This document shows, piece after piece, positions 51,316 to 59,487 of a stretch of 64,000 nt of DNA (within the stretch, counting starts at the first letter, position 1; each line of letters begins with the position of its first letter). Position numbers and translations under genes: made by a program. Source of the DNA: Bordetella genomosp. 2 (GTDB lineage: Bacteria > Pseudomonadota > Gammaproteobacteria > Burkholderiales > Burkholderiaceae_B); NCBI RefSeq assembly GCF_002261345.1, contig NZ_NEVT01000003.1, positions 930,001-994,000 on the forward strand. The letters are read 5' to 3'. A model generated the notes under the pieces. The model did no database searches. It was not told where the DNA came from and saw nothing but the letters and a program-made list of their open reading frames with translations.

Positions 51316-52677
51316 ATGTTCCATAAAGTCATCGTCGCCAACCGCGGCGCCATTGCCAGCCGGCTGATTCGCGCATTGCGCGAAATGAAGATCCGTTCCG
51401 TCGCCGTGTATTCGGAGGCGGACGCCGGCGCGCCGTATCTGGAACAGGCTGACGAAGCGCACCCGATCGGCCCCGCCATGGCGCGCGACAGCTACCTGAA
51501 TCAGCAAGCCTTCGTCGAGCTGATCAAGCGCACCGGCGCCGACGCCTTGCATCCCGGCTACGGGTTCCTGGCCGAAAACGCGGAATTCGCCCGCCGCGTC
51601 CAGGCCGCCGGCGCGACCTTCATCGGCCCCGCGCCGGACTGGATCGACCGGATGGGCCACAAGACCCGCGCGCGCGAACTGGCCGAAAAACATGGCTTGC
51701 CGGTGGGCAAGGGGTCGCCCATCCTGTCGGCAGACCCTGTCCTGATGCGTCAATATGCCGAGGAAATCGGCTACCCGGTGCTGATCAAGCCGGCCGCGGG
51801 CGGCGGCGGCATCGGCATGTTGGTCGCCCATGACGCCGCCGAACTGGCCGCCACGGTTGAAAAGGCCAGCGCCCTGGCGATGCGCGGATTCGCGAATGCC
51901 GAGGTGTATCTCGAGCATTACCTGCAGCGTCCCCGCCATATCGAGTTCCAGTTGCTGGGCGACAAGAACGGCCGCGTGCGGCATTTGTTCGATCGCGACT
52001 GCTCGCTGCAACGGCGTCACCAGAAGATCATCGAAGAAGCCCGCGCGCCGGCGGTCGACCGCGGCGGCATCGATGCGCTGGCCCAGCGCCTGGCCGACAC
52101 CTTCTCGCGCCTCGGCTACGACAACATTGGCACGGTCGAAACGCTGATGAGCCAGACCGGGCAATTCCATTTCCTGGAAATGAATACCCGCCTGCAGGTC
52201 GAGCATGGCGTGACGGAAGCGATCTGCGGCGTCGACCTGGTGCGCGCGCAGATCGAGAGCGCCGCCGGCCTGCCGCTGGAGCGCATCCTGCCCGCCGATC
52301 TCCACGCTCGCGGCCACGCGATCGAAGCGCGCGTCTATGCCGAAGATTCGCGACGCTTCCTGCCGTCGCCTGGCGTGCTCAAGGTCTACCGTCCGCCGCG
52401 CGGCATCCGCGTCGAAACGGGATATGCCGAGGGACAGAAAGTCACCGCCTTCTACGATCCCATGCTGGCCAAGCTGATCGCCCACGGCGCGGACCGCGCC
52501 GACGCCATCGGCAAGCTGCTCGCCGCGCTGGATGCATTCGAGGTCGATGGCGTGAAGACCAACATCGATGCCTTGCGGGTGCTGCTGACGAACGAGGCGT
52601 TCCAGCAGGGCGACGTGCACACCGGCCTGGTGCCGGAGGCCATGGCGGGGCACGCCGCCCAGGCCGCTCCCGCCTGA
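51316..52677 (+). CDS. biotin carboxylase subunit of acyl-CoA carboxylase
   Basis: This 453-residue ATP-grasp enzyme carboxylates biotin. The N-terminal fold is FHKVIVANRGAIASRLIRALREMKI; ATP loop KPAAGGGGIGM, LQRRHQKIIEEARAP and the active-site EMNTRLQVEHGVTE follow, where the usual proline after EH is glycine. A C-terminal biotin-carboxylase domain ends at about 445, with no fused biotinyl domain. It works with the carrier at 48598 and the carboxyltransferase at 47021 on the opposite strand. Confidence 0.93.
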   Translation: MFHKVIVANRGAIASRLIRALREMKIRSVAVYSEADAGAPYLEQADEAHPIGPAMARDSYLNQQAFVELIKRTGADALHPGYGFLAENAEFARRVQAAGATFIGPAPDWIDRMGHKTRARELAEKHGLPVGKGSPILSADPVLMRQYAEEIGYPVLIKPAAGGGGIGMLVAHDAAELAATVEKASALAMRGFANAEVYLEHYLQRPRHIEFQLLGDKNGRVRHLFDRDCSLQRRHQKIIEEARAPAVDRGGIDALAQRLADTFSRLGYDNIGTVETLMSQTGQFHFLEMNTRLQVEHGVTEAICGVDLVRAQIESAAGLPLERILPADLHARGHAIEARVYAEDSRRFLPSPGVLKVYRPPRGIRVETGYAEGQKVTAFYDPMLAKLIAHGADRADAIGKLLAALDAFEVDGVKTNIDALRVLLTNEAFQQGDVHTGLVPEAMAGHAAQAAPA

Positions 52678-52830
52678 GTGCGCCGGCAGCCCGGGGCCTC
52701 GCCGGCATCGATATTCGGCCCCAGGCGGAGACCGCGCCGGGTGCGCCGACGGCGGACGCCGGCGCAGTGCAGGCCCGGCGCCGGCCGCGCGCCGTGCGAC
52801 AATCGCGTCGCGTGCCATCCTTTCCCGCCC

Positions 52831-54117
52831 ATGCCAGACTCCACCCCCACCGCGTCCTCCGCTACCGTCCGAGTTGCCATCGTCGGCGGCGGGCCCGCCG
52901 GCCTGATGGCGGCCGAAACCCTGGCCCGCCAGGGCATCCAGGCCGATGTCTACGACGCCATGCCGTCGGTGGGCCGCAAGTTCCTGCTGGCCGGACGCGG
53001 CGGATTGAACCTGACCCACGGCGAGCCGGCCGAGCGCTTCAGGCAACGCTATGGCGGGCGCAGCACGGCCGTGGCCGCATGGCTCGGCCGCCTCGACGCG
53101 CAGGGCGTGCGCGACTGGGCGCATGGGCTGGGCATCGACACGTTCGTCGGCTCGTCGGGCCGGGTGTTCCCCCGCGAAATGAAGGCCGCGCCGCTGCTGC
53201 GCGCCTGGCTGTCGCGGCTGCGTGCCGCGGGCGTGCGTTTTCACATGCGGCACCGCTGGCACGGCTGGGCCGCCGGCTCGGTGGCCGACCCGCAGGCGCT
53301 GCATTTCGATACGCCGCGCGGCCCGCTGGTTGTGCGCGCCAACGCCGTCATCCTGGCGCTGGGCGGCGCCAGCTGGGCCCGCCTGGGCTCGGACGGCGCA
53401 TGGATAGCGGCCTTGGAGGCCCACGGCGTGGAGGTGGCGCCGCTGCGTCCGGCCAATTGCGGTTTCGAGGCGAACTGGAGCGCGCACTTGCGCGAACGCT
53501 GCGCCGGCATGCCGGTCAAGTCGGTCGCCATGGCGCTGGACAATGCCGGTGCGCCCGGCGCGTGGCGGCGCGGCGAATTCGTGCTCACCGGGGCGGGCAT
53601 CGAAGGCAGCCTGGTCTACGCCCTGTCGGCCGGCCTGCGCGACGCCATCGACGCGCATGGCGCCACATGCGCCTGGGTCGACCTGCTGCCCGACCTGCCG
53701 GCGCAGCGAGTCCTGGCGCAAGTCGCCCATCCGCGCGGCGCGCGTTCCATGTCCAGCCATCTGCAGAGCCGGCTCGGGCTCAAGGGCGTCAAGGCCGCGC
53801 TGCTGCGCGAATGCGCCGACGCGCAAGCGTGGCACGACACGGCGCTGCTGGCCCGCCGCATCAAGGCGTTGCCGCTGCGGTTGCTGCGCGCCCGCCCGAT
53901 AGACGAGGCGATCAGCAGCGCCGGCGGCGTGCGCCTGGAAGCCCTCGACCAGGCGCTGATGCTGAAAGCCGCGCCGGGCATTTTCTGTGCCGGCGAAATG
54001 CTGGACTGGGAAGCCCCCACCGGGGGCTATCTACTGACCGCATGCATGGCCAGCGGCGTGGTGGCGGCCGAAGGCGCGCGTGCATTTCTGGCAGGTTCCG
54101 GCGACGGCGCGCCCTGA
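52831..54117 (+). CDS. HI0933/BaiN-like flavoprotein (TIGR03862 type)
   Basis: The 428-residue FAD enzyme has the dinucleotide fold VRVAIVGGGPAGLMAAETLARQGIQADVYD near the start and GRKFLLAGRGGLNLTHGEP right after it, diagnostic of this group. VGSSGRVFPREMKAAPLLRAWL follows, and near the C-terminus GGVRLEALDQALMLKAAPGIFCAGEMLDWEAPTGGYLL. The start at 52831 matches the family; the frame is open further upstream without coding character. The substrate is unknown. It is a stand-alone gene. Confidence 0.9.
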   Translation: MPDSTPTASSATVRVAIVGGGPAGLMAAETLARQGIQADVYDAMPSVGRKFLLAGRGGLNLTHGEPAERFRQRYGGRSTAVAAWLGRLDAQGVRDWAHGLGIDTFVGSSGRVFPREMKAAPLLRAWLSRLRAAGVRFHMRHRWHGWAAGSVADPQALHFDTPRGPLVVRANAVILALGGASWARLGSDGAWIAALEAHGVEVAPLRPANCGFEANWSAHLRERCAGMPVKSVAMALDNAGAPGAWRRGEFVLTGAGIEGSLVYALSAGLRDAIDAHGATCAWVDLLPDLPAQRVLAQVAHPRGARSMSSHLQSRLGLKGVKAALLRECADAQAWHDTALLARRIKALPLRLLRARPIDEAISSAGGVRLEALDQALMLKAAPGIFCAGEMLDWEAPTGGYLLTACMASGVVAAEGARAFLAGSGDGAP

Positions 54118-54207
54118 TTGCCCGGGCGCCGGTATGCGGAATGGCCTGGCAGATGCGAACAGTGCCGTTTGAGGCCCGCGAGACGGCTCGGCTCGAGCGA
54201 CGCCTGT

Positions 54208-54432
54208 CTACATCAGCCCGAAATGCGACCGGATCTCCGTGCCGCAACATCCCTCGTCGTCGGTGTAAGCATCGCCGATTTCCGCGCAGTACTCGACCAC
54301 GGCCAGGACCAGCGCCTGCACTTCAGGCCGGCTCAGCGCCGCCTCCAGCGCCACGTCGTCGGCGAAGTGCTTGAGCGCGTCGGGCTCGATACTGAACGGC
54401 TCAAACTCCGGATTCTTTCGGTTCTGGTTCAT
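54208..54432 (-). CDS. small protein of unknown function beside ssrA
   Basis: The 74-residue acidic product begins MNQNRKNPEFEPFSIEPDALKHFADDVALEAALSRPEVQALVLAVVEYCAEIG and ends with a Cys-pair segment GDAYTDDEGCCGTEIRSHFGLM. The start at 54432 follows from the balance of the sequence; the ribosome site is weak. It is downstream of the ssrA terminator on the same strand. It has no family I recognise but coding-like composition. Confidence 0.55.
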   Translation of the reverse strand: MNQNRKNPEFEPFSIEPDALKHFADDVALEAALSRPEVQALVLAVVEYCAEIGDAYTDDEGCCGTEIRSHFGLM

Positions 54433-54500
54433 GTCCGTATCCCGGGGATTGCGGCGCGGCCTCCTCGCAAGGGGCGTGCCGACACGGGCGAACGGCCAAA

Positions 54501-54531
54501 AAAAATAGCCAACTTGCAGTTGGCTATTTTT
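54501..54531 (-). terminator. rho-independent terminator of ssrA
   Basis: A 14-bp perfect stem AAAAATAGCCAACT / AGTTGGCTATTTTT with a 3-base loop lies 17 bp after the tmRNA 3' end. Read on the minus strand it is followed by more T residues. It is one of the clearest terminators in the window. Confidence 0.85.
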
Positions 54532-54547
54532 GTAAATCACGGAAATT

Positions 54548-54934
54548 TGGTGGAGCCGGGGGGAATTGAACCCCCGTCCGCAAGCCCTCCGCAACCAGTT
54601 CTACATGCGTAGTCGGCCTATTTGGATTTAACCCTGGACTTAGCCAGCCGACAGGCCGGACCAGGGCGATTCACGTAGTTTAAGCCTGAACCGTGTGACC
54701 CCAGCGCAGACCGATTCCTTGTAAATGTCGCTGCTGCGGTTCGGGGTTGCCCCCTGGGAAGTTGCCTTCCCCCGCCTGACCCAAGGACAGATCAGTGCAG
54801 CGGCTCACCGATTAAGCGGCGAGAGCGAAACGCTCGTCGTTGGCGTTTGTAGTGTTCCAGTGGATTAACGAGCGAACTGGTGCTCGGCATGCCCTGAGTT
54901 GTTTCGCGACCCACGTCGAATCCGGATCGGCCCC
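54548..54934 (-). ncRNA. ssrA: transfer-messenger RNA (tmRNA)
   Basis: The 387-nt tmRNA rescues stalled ribosomes. Its 5' end GGGGCCG pairs with the 3' acceptor CGGCTCC-ACCA, and the T-arm GGGGGTTCAATTCCCCC is intact. The tag frame reads GCC AAC GAC GAG CGT TTC GCT CTC GCC GCT TAA, encoding ANDERFALAA, the tag I recall for Bordetella. The gene is in one piece with CCA encoded. It has its own promoter (54946-54951) and terminator. Confidence 0.97.
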
Positions 54935-54945
54935 AAGTTGTTTTA

Positions 54946-54951
54946 ATTGTA
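54946..54951 (-). promoter_or_regulatory. -10 element of the ssrA promoter
   Basis: TACAAT on the minus strand lies 11 bases before the mature tmRNA 5' end. No good -35 hexamer is seen at 16-18 bp spacing, so this promoter may depend on an upstream element. Confidence 0.6.
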
Positions 54952-54988
54952 CCCGAAATGCCCCTGAAACGACAGCATCACGCCGCGT

Positions 54989-56170
54989 TCAGGGCCGGTT
55001 GCCGGGCGCGCGCCGCATGGCGCGCAAGGGCGGCCGCGCGGTGGCCATCAGCAGCAGGGCCAGGCCCATCGCTGCCGCCATGATGCCGGCGGCAGCGCCA
55101 CCCAGCGCCGCCAGGCCATGGCGGTCGATGACCAGCCCGCCGACCAGGGCGCCGATGCCGATGCCGATGTTGGCGCCGGAGATGTTCAGCGACGCGGCGA
55201 AGGCGGGCGCGTCGGGCGCGGCCTTCATCAGGCGCACGTGGTTCACGATGAACATCGCCGCCTGCGCGATGCCCCACACGCCCAGCGTGGTCGCCAGCAG
55301 GGCCGGCGTGCGCATGGCGGGCGCGGCCAGCGCCTGGCCGATCGCCAGCAGGGCCGCGAACAGCAGGGTGGCGCCCAGCGGGCTGCGGTCGACCAGCCGG
55401 CCGCCGGCCCAGTTGCCCACCAGCCCGATGGCGCCGAACGCCATCATCGACCAGCCGACCAGTTGGCCGTCGAATCCGGCGAGCCGTTCCAGCATGTCGG
55501 CCAGGTAGGTATAGGCGGTGAACATGCCGGTGAAAGCCAGTACCGACAGCAGCACCTGCCCGAGCATCCGCGCGTCGCGCAGAATGCGCAGCTGGGTCCG
55601 CAGGGCGACGGCATGGGACTGGAGCCGCTGCCGCGGGAAGCAGGCCCACAGCAGCAGCGCCTTGGCGAAGGCCAGGGTGGCCAGTACGCCGAACGCGGCG
55701 CGCCAGCCGAAGCCGTCGGAGATCAGCACCCCGATGGGGATGCCGAACACCGTGGCGGCCACGGTGCCGAAAGCGACCAGCGAGACTGCCCGGCCGGCGC
55801 GCGCCGGCCCCGCCAGCTCGACCGCGGTGGCGCTGGCCAGCGACCAGAACACCGGCAGGGCCAGGGCCGGCACGAAGCGGGCCAGCGCCATGACCCAGAT
55901 ATTGGGCGCCAGCGCGGCCAGCAGGTTGGAGGCGCCGAACAGCGCCAGCACGGCGACGAACAGCCGCTTGCGGTCCATATTGGCCATCAACGCCGTCAGC
56001 AGCGGTCCGACGGCCGCCACCGTAAAGGCGAACAGCGTGACCAGCAAGCCAGCCTGGGACACGGTCACCTGCAGGTCGCGCGCCAGCGGCGGCAACAGGC
56101 CGACGATCAGGAATTCCGTCGTCAGGATGGTGAATCCGGCGACGGAGAGCAACAGAATAGGTAATAGCAT
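54989..56170 (-). CDS. MFS transporter, DHA1-type
   Basis: The 393-residue inner-membrane carrier has about 12 hydrophobic segments and the loop motifs ALMANMDRKRLFVAVLALFGASNLLAAL (motif A-like) and LARFVPALALPVFWSLASATAVELAGPARAGRAVS. The DHA1 group includes sugar-efflux and drug exporters; the true substrate is unknown. The ATG at 56170 is preferred; a TTG 15 bp upstream is in frame. It ends 54 bp from the ssrA 5' end and does not share its transcript. Confidence 0.9.
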   Translation of the reverse strand: MLLPILLLSVAGFTILTTEFLIVGLLPPLARDLQVTVSQAGLLVTLFAFTVAAVGPLLTALMANMDRKRLFVAVLALFGASNLLAALAPNIWVMALARFVPALALPVFWSLASATAVELAGPARAGRAVSLVAFGTVAATVFGIPIGVLISDGFGWRAAFGVLATLAFAKALLLWACFPRQRLQSHAVALRTQLRILRDARMLGQVLLSVLAFTGMFTAYTYLADMLERLAGFDGQLVGWSMMAFGAIGLVGNWAGGRLVDRSPLGATLLFAALLAIGQALAAPAMRTPALLATTLGVWGIAQAAMFIVNHVRLMKAAPDAPAFAASLNISGANIGIGIGALVGGLVIDRHGLAALGGAAAGIMAAAMGLALLLMATARPPLRAMRRAPGNRP

Positions 56171-56299
56171 GGCTGGACGCCGCAACGCAGCGGTGCCGTT
56201 CTATGGGTTGAAGCGGGAATGCCTGGCCGTGGTCGCGCGCGATGGGCTAAGGGGGCGGCCGGCACGGGGAAAAGGGCGCGGCATGGTGAGCCGCGCGCC

Positions 56300-56995
56300 T
56301 CAGAGGAGGTAATCCTTGTAGCGCTGGATGTATTCGCGCGCGCTGCTGTTCAATTCTCGCACGCAACGGTCGGCGGCGTCCACGTCATTGCGCATCATTG
56401 CCGCCAGCAGGTCCCGGTATTGCTTGATTCCCATGTCGGCCCGGCCCGGCAGCAGTGCCACCCGCCGCATCGTCACGCGAGTGCGGTCGTAGATGCGCTC
56501 GAACAGGTCGCTGAGAATGGGGTTGGCGGCCAGCTGGGTGAGCCGGTCGCGAAACCGCATGATGGTGTCGACGTGGGCCTCGATGTCGCCGTCGCGCAGG
56601 CTCTGTTCGAATGGCGGCCCCAGCCATTGCTCCAGTTCGCGCCAGTCGTCGGGCGTGGCGTTCTGCATGGCCAGGCGCACCGACAGGCTGTCGAGCGCCT
56701 CGCGCACTTCATAAAGCTGGTATGTGGTGCTCATGTCGACGGGTATCACTACCGCGCCCTTGTTGGGCACCCGTTCCACCAGGCCGCGGTCCTCGAGCGT
56801 GGCCAGGACTTCGCGCGCTTTGGCGCGCGTGATGCCGTAGTGCTGGGCCAGGTCCTCTTCGGGGATGCGCGACCCGGGCAGCAGGGCTTGCGAGGCGATG
56901 CGGTCGCGTACGTCCCGTACGACCGCCGCGGTCGAAATCATGGGCCGCTTTCCCGCCATGTCGGTGTGGCGCGCGTTGTTGTCGTGGGGAGTCAT
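56300..56995 (-). CDS. GntR/FadR-type regulator of the aminotransferase operon
   Basis: The 231-residue protein has a winged helix (VVRDVRDRIASQALLPGSRIPEEDLAQHYGITRAKAREVLATLEDRGLVERVPNKGAVV) and an FCD-type domain. The ATG at 56995 has GGAAGAGG upstream; a longer frame covers the promoter and is not used. It is paralogous to the GntR at 46186. It is divergent from the aminotransferase gene, and its own -10 box is overlapped by a palindrome, so it probably represses itself and the operon until an acid or amino acid metabolite binds. Confidence 0.91.
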   Translation of the reverse strand: MTPHDNNARHTDMAGKRPMISTAAVVRDVRDRIASQALLPGSRIPEEDLAQHYGITRAKAREVLATLEDRGLVERVPNKGAVVIPVDMSTTYQLYEVREALDSLSVRLAMQNATPDDWRELEQWLGPPFEQSLRDGDIEAHVDTIMRFRDRLTQLAANPILSDLFERIYDRTRVTMRRVALLPGRADMGIKQYRDLLAAMMRNDVDAADRCVRELNSSAREYIQRYKDYLL

Positions 56996-57061
56996 CAAGC
57001 CTCTTCCATTGAAAGGAGCCATGCGGCATGTCCCGAATGATAGCATTCGTTGGTGCTCAAA

Positions 57062-57073
57062 ATTGTACACAAT
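57062..57073. promoter_or_regulatory. GntR operator candidate overlapping the gntR -10
   Basis: ATTGT-AC-ACAAT is a perfect-arm palindrome and fits TNGT-N2-ACNA as TTGT-AC-ACAA. It lies across the -10 of the minus-strand promoter. A related sequence ATTGACACAAT (57099-57109) overlaps the -35 of the opposite promoter. Confidence 0.6.
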
Positions 57074-57099
57074 ATAAGAACCAGAATTGTAATTTTTAA
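57071..57099 (-). promoter_or_regulatory. promoter of the gntR gene at 56300-56995
   Basis: On the minus strand TTAAAA (57099-57094) is separated by 17 bp from TATATT (57076-57071). The spacing is ideal and the -10 overlaps the palindrome at 57062-57073. Confidence 0.45.
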
Positions 57100-57128
57100 T
57101 TGACACAATAAAAGATGCGGCGCAAACT
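57100..57128 (+). promoter_or_regulatory. promoter candidate of the aminotransferase operon
   Basis: A perfect -35 TTGACA (57100-57105) is followed 17 bp later by the weak -10 CAAACT (57123-57128). The -35 is part of the second operator-like sequence, so a bound regulator would block it. Confidence 0.4.
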
Positions 57129-57166
57129 GCCCCTGCCCTTAGTCATGGGCGATCGACTTCAGGAGA

Positions 57167-58510
57167 ATGGCTTTGCATACTGATCATCCGGCGGCAGGCC
57201 CAGGGCCTAGTTGTCAGAGCTATCTGGACCGGCGCCAGGCGCTGGTCGCGCGCGGCGTGGTCAACGGCCCGCCCATCTTCGCCCGCCATGCGGCCGGCGC
57301 CCTGGTGACCGACCTGGACGGCCGGCAGTACCTGGATTTCGCAGGCGGCATCGGCACGCTCAACATCGGGCATGCCCATCCCGAGGTCGTCGCCGCGGTC
57401 AAGGCGCAGGCGGATGCATTCCTGCATACCTGCTTCAACATCGTGATGTACCCCGGCTACATCGACCTGGCCGAAGCCCTGGTGGACGTGGTGCCGGGCG
57501 ACTGGCCCAAGAAGGTGATGCTGCAAAGCACGGGCGCCGAAGCCATCGAGAACGCCATCAAGATCGCGCGCCGCGCGACCGGCCGCCAGGCCGTAGTGGC
57601 TTTCGAGAATGCGTTCCACGGGCGCACCTACATGGCCTTGTCGCTGACCGCCAAGGCGCCGGCCTACAAGACGGGGTTCGGCCCGCTGGCGTCGGAGGTC
57701 TACCGTGCGCCATTTCCCGTGGCCTATCGGGCCGGCGGCGATGCGCGCGCTTGCGCCCGCGATGCCTTCGCGCGCCTGCAACGCATGGTGGAAAGCGAAA
57801 TCGGCGCCGACCAAGTCGCGGCCGTGGTGATCGAGCCGGTACAGGGGGAGGGCGGCTTCCATGTGGCGCCTGCCGAATTCCTGGTGCGCCTGCGGGAATA
57901 CTGCACTCGCCATGGCATCGTACTGATCGCCGATGAAATCCAGTCGGGCTTCTGCCGCACCGGCCGTTGGTTCGCGACCGAGCACGCCGGCGTGCAGGCC
58001 GACCTCTATACCCTCGCCAAGTCGCTGGGAGGCGGGATGCCCATCGCCGCGGTGGTGGGGCGGGCCGACCTGATGGACGCGCCGGCAGTCGGCGGCCTGG
58101 GCGGCACTTATGCCGGCAATCCGCTGGCATGCGCGGCGGCGCTGGCCACTCTCCGCGTGATGGCGCGCGACGACTACGCCGGCCAGGCCCGGCGCCTGGG
58201 CGAGCAGTTGAGCGAACGCTTCGCCCGCTGGACGCGCGACATCGAGATCGTGGGCGATGCACGCGGCGTGGGCGCCATGCAGGCCGTCGAAATCGTGCAG
58301 GACAAGCTGGGCGCCGAACCAGCCCCTGCATTGGCGGCGAGTATCGTGCAGCGTGCCTATGAGGCGGGCCTGATCCTCGTGAAAGCCGGTTTCCATGGCA
58401 ATGTGCTGCGTTTTCTCGGTCCATTGAACATGTCCGACGCCGATTTGCAGCGGGGTCTCGATATCCTGGAAAGCGCCATCACGCGCGTCGCGGCGGAGGC
58501 CCGGGCATGA
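57167..58510 (+). CDS. class III aminotransferase, 4-aminobutyrate transaminase-like
   Basis: The 447-residue PLP enzyme probably moves an omega-amino group from a substrate to an oxoacid. Features are GALVTDLDGRQYLDFAGGIGTLNIGHAHP, QSTGAEAIENAIKIARRATGRQAVVAFENAFHGRT, LIADEIQSGFCRTG and the PLP-lysine Lys285 in TLAKSLGGGMP. The AGGAG site lies only 1-2 bases before the ATG at 57167 but 7 bases before an in-frame TTG at 57173, which may be the real start. It leads an operon with three enzymes and an amino-acid-type ABC transporter. Confidence 0.9.
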   Translation: MALHTDHPAAGPGPSCQSYLDRRQALVARGVVNGPPIFARHAAGALVTDLDGRQYLDFAGGIGTLNIGHAHPEVVAAVKAQADAFLHTCFNIVMYPGYIDLAEALVDVVPGDWPKKVMLQSTGAEAIENAIKIARRATGRQAVVAFENAFHGRTYMALSLTAKAPAYKTGFGPLASEVYRAPFPVAYRAGGDARACARDAFARLQRMVESEIGADQVAAVVIEPVQGEGGFHVAPAEFLVRLREYCTRHGIVLIADEIQSGFCRTGRWFATEHAGVQADLYTLAKSLGGGMPIAAVVGRADLMDAPAVGGLGGTYAGNPLACAAALATLRVMARDDYAGQARRLGEQLSERFARWTRDIEIVGDARGVGAMQAVEIVQDKLGAEPAPALAASIVQRAYEAGLILVKAGFHGNVLRFLGPLNMSDADLQRGLDILESAITRVAAEARA

Positions 58511-59487
58511 ACACATTGCTTAAACTCGGCAATGCCCGCAAGGTCGTGCGCCAGCTGGGCGCGGCCGGCCCCGGCATGAACGTACTGGTGCTCTACGATT
58601 TCTACACCGAGCACAATGTCGAGCCGCTGGCCATTGCCGTGCAGGAGTGCGGCGCCCAGTTGCACCTGCTGCAGATCGCCGGCAGCCGCCAGCACGGGCG
58701 GCCTTTCTCGGAAGTCGTCGCCCAGGCCATGTGCGCGGCGGACCTGGTCATCGCGCTGACCCGCGCCAACGCCGCGCATACCGAGGCGCGCCAGCAGGCC
58801 ACGCGCGCCGGCGTGGGCGTCATCGTGCTGCCGGAATCCGACGCTCCGGATTTCTTCCTGGCCGACGGCTGGAATGCCGATTTCGATGCGCTGCGCCCAC
58901 AGATCCAGGGGTTGGCCGACGCGCTGACGCGGGCCGACACCGCGCGCGTCACCAGCCAGGCGGGCACCGACATCCGCATGAGCATCGCCGGGCGGCGCGG
59001 CCGCGCGTTGCATGGCTTCGCCAATACCGTCGACATTTCGGCCGGCTATTGTCTGGAGTCGAGCCTGGCGCCCGTGGAGGGCACCGCGCAAGGGGTGATC
59101 GTGGTCAATGCCAGCATCCCGGGCGTCGGACTGGTACGCGATGAGCCGGTGCGCATCGTCTATGAGCGCGGCATGGCCGTCTCGATCGAGGGCGGCGAAC
59201 TGGCCCGGCGCTTCCGCGAACTGTTGGCCGGTTTCGACGATCCCGGCGTCTACAACCTGGGCGAACTGGGCGTCGGCATGAACCCCTGCTGCACGCTGGA
59301 CGGCACTATGTTGTCCGACGAAAGCGTCTACGGATCGATCCAGCTGGCATTGGGTACCAGCGCCTATATCGGCGGCACCGTCAAGGCGGCGGCCCACTAC
59401 GACACCATCCTCACCGACGCGCAGCTGTGGCTGGACGACCGGCTGGTGCTGGATGGCACCCGCCTCGACCTGGGAGAGCCAGCATGA
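58507..59487 (+). CDS. M29-peptidase/NicX-like metalloprotein
   Basis: The 326-residue protein resembles the fold shared by AmpS-type aminopeptidases (M29) and 2,5-dihydroxypyridine 5,6-dioxygenase NicX. The likely metal site lies in the last third: YNLGELGVGMNPCC, MLSDESVYGSIQLALGTSAYIGG and AHYDTILTDAQLWLDD, with the Glu/His/Asp pattern of the family. It overlaps both neighbours by 4 bp, so translation is coupled. Whether it hydrolyses a peptide bond or opens a ring cannot be told from sequence. Confidence 0.82.
   Translation: MNTLLKLGNARKVVRQLGAAGPGMNVLVLYDFYTEHNVEPLAIAVQECGAQLHLLQIAGSRQHGRPFSEVVAQAMCAADLVIALTRANAAHTEARQQATRAGVGVIVLPESDAPDFFLADGWNADFDALRPQIQGLADALTRADTARVTSQAGTDIRMSIAGRRGRALHGFANTVDISAGYCLESSLAPVEGTAQGVIVVNASIPGVGLVRDEPVRIVYERGMAVSIEGGELARRFRELLAGFDDPGVYNLGELGVGMNPCCTLDGTMLSDESVYGSIQLALGTSAYIGGTVKAAAHYDTILTDAQLWLDDRLVLDGTRLDLGEPA

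Noticed and set aside
51052-53835. 927-codon minus-strand open frame
   Set aside because: Opposite the CoA-transferase, biotin carboxylase and flavoprotein genes, whose motifs are unambiguous.
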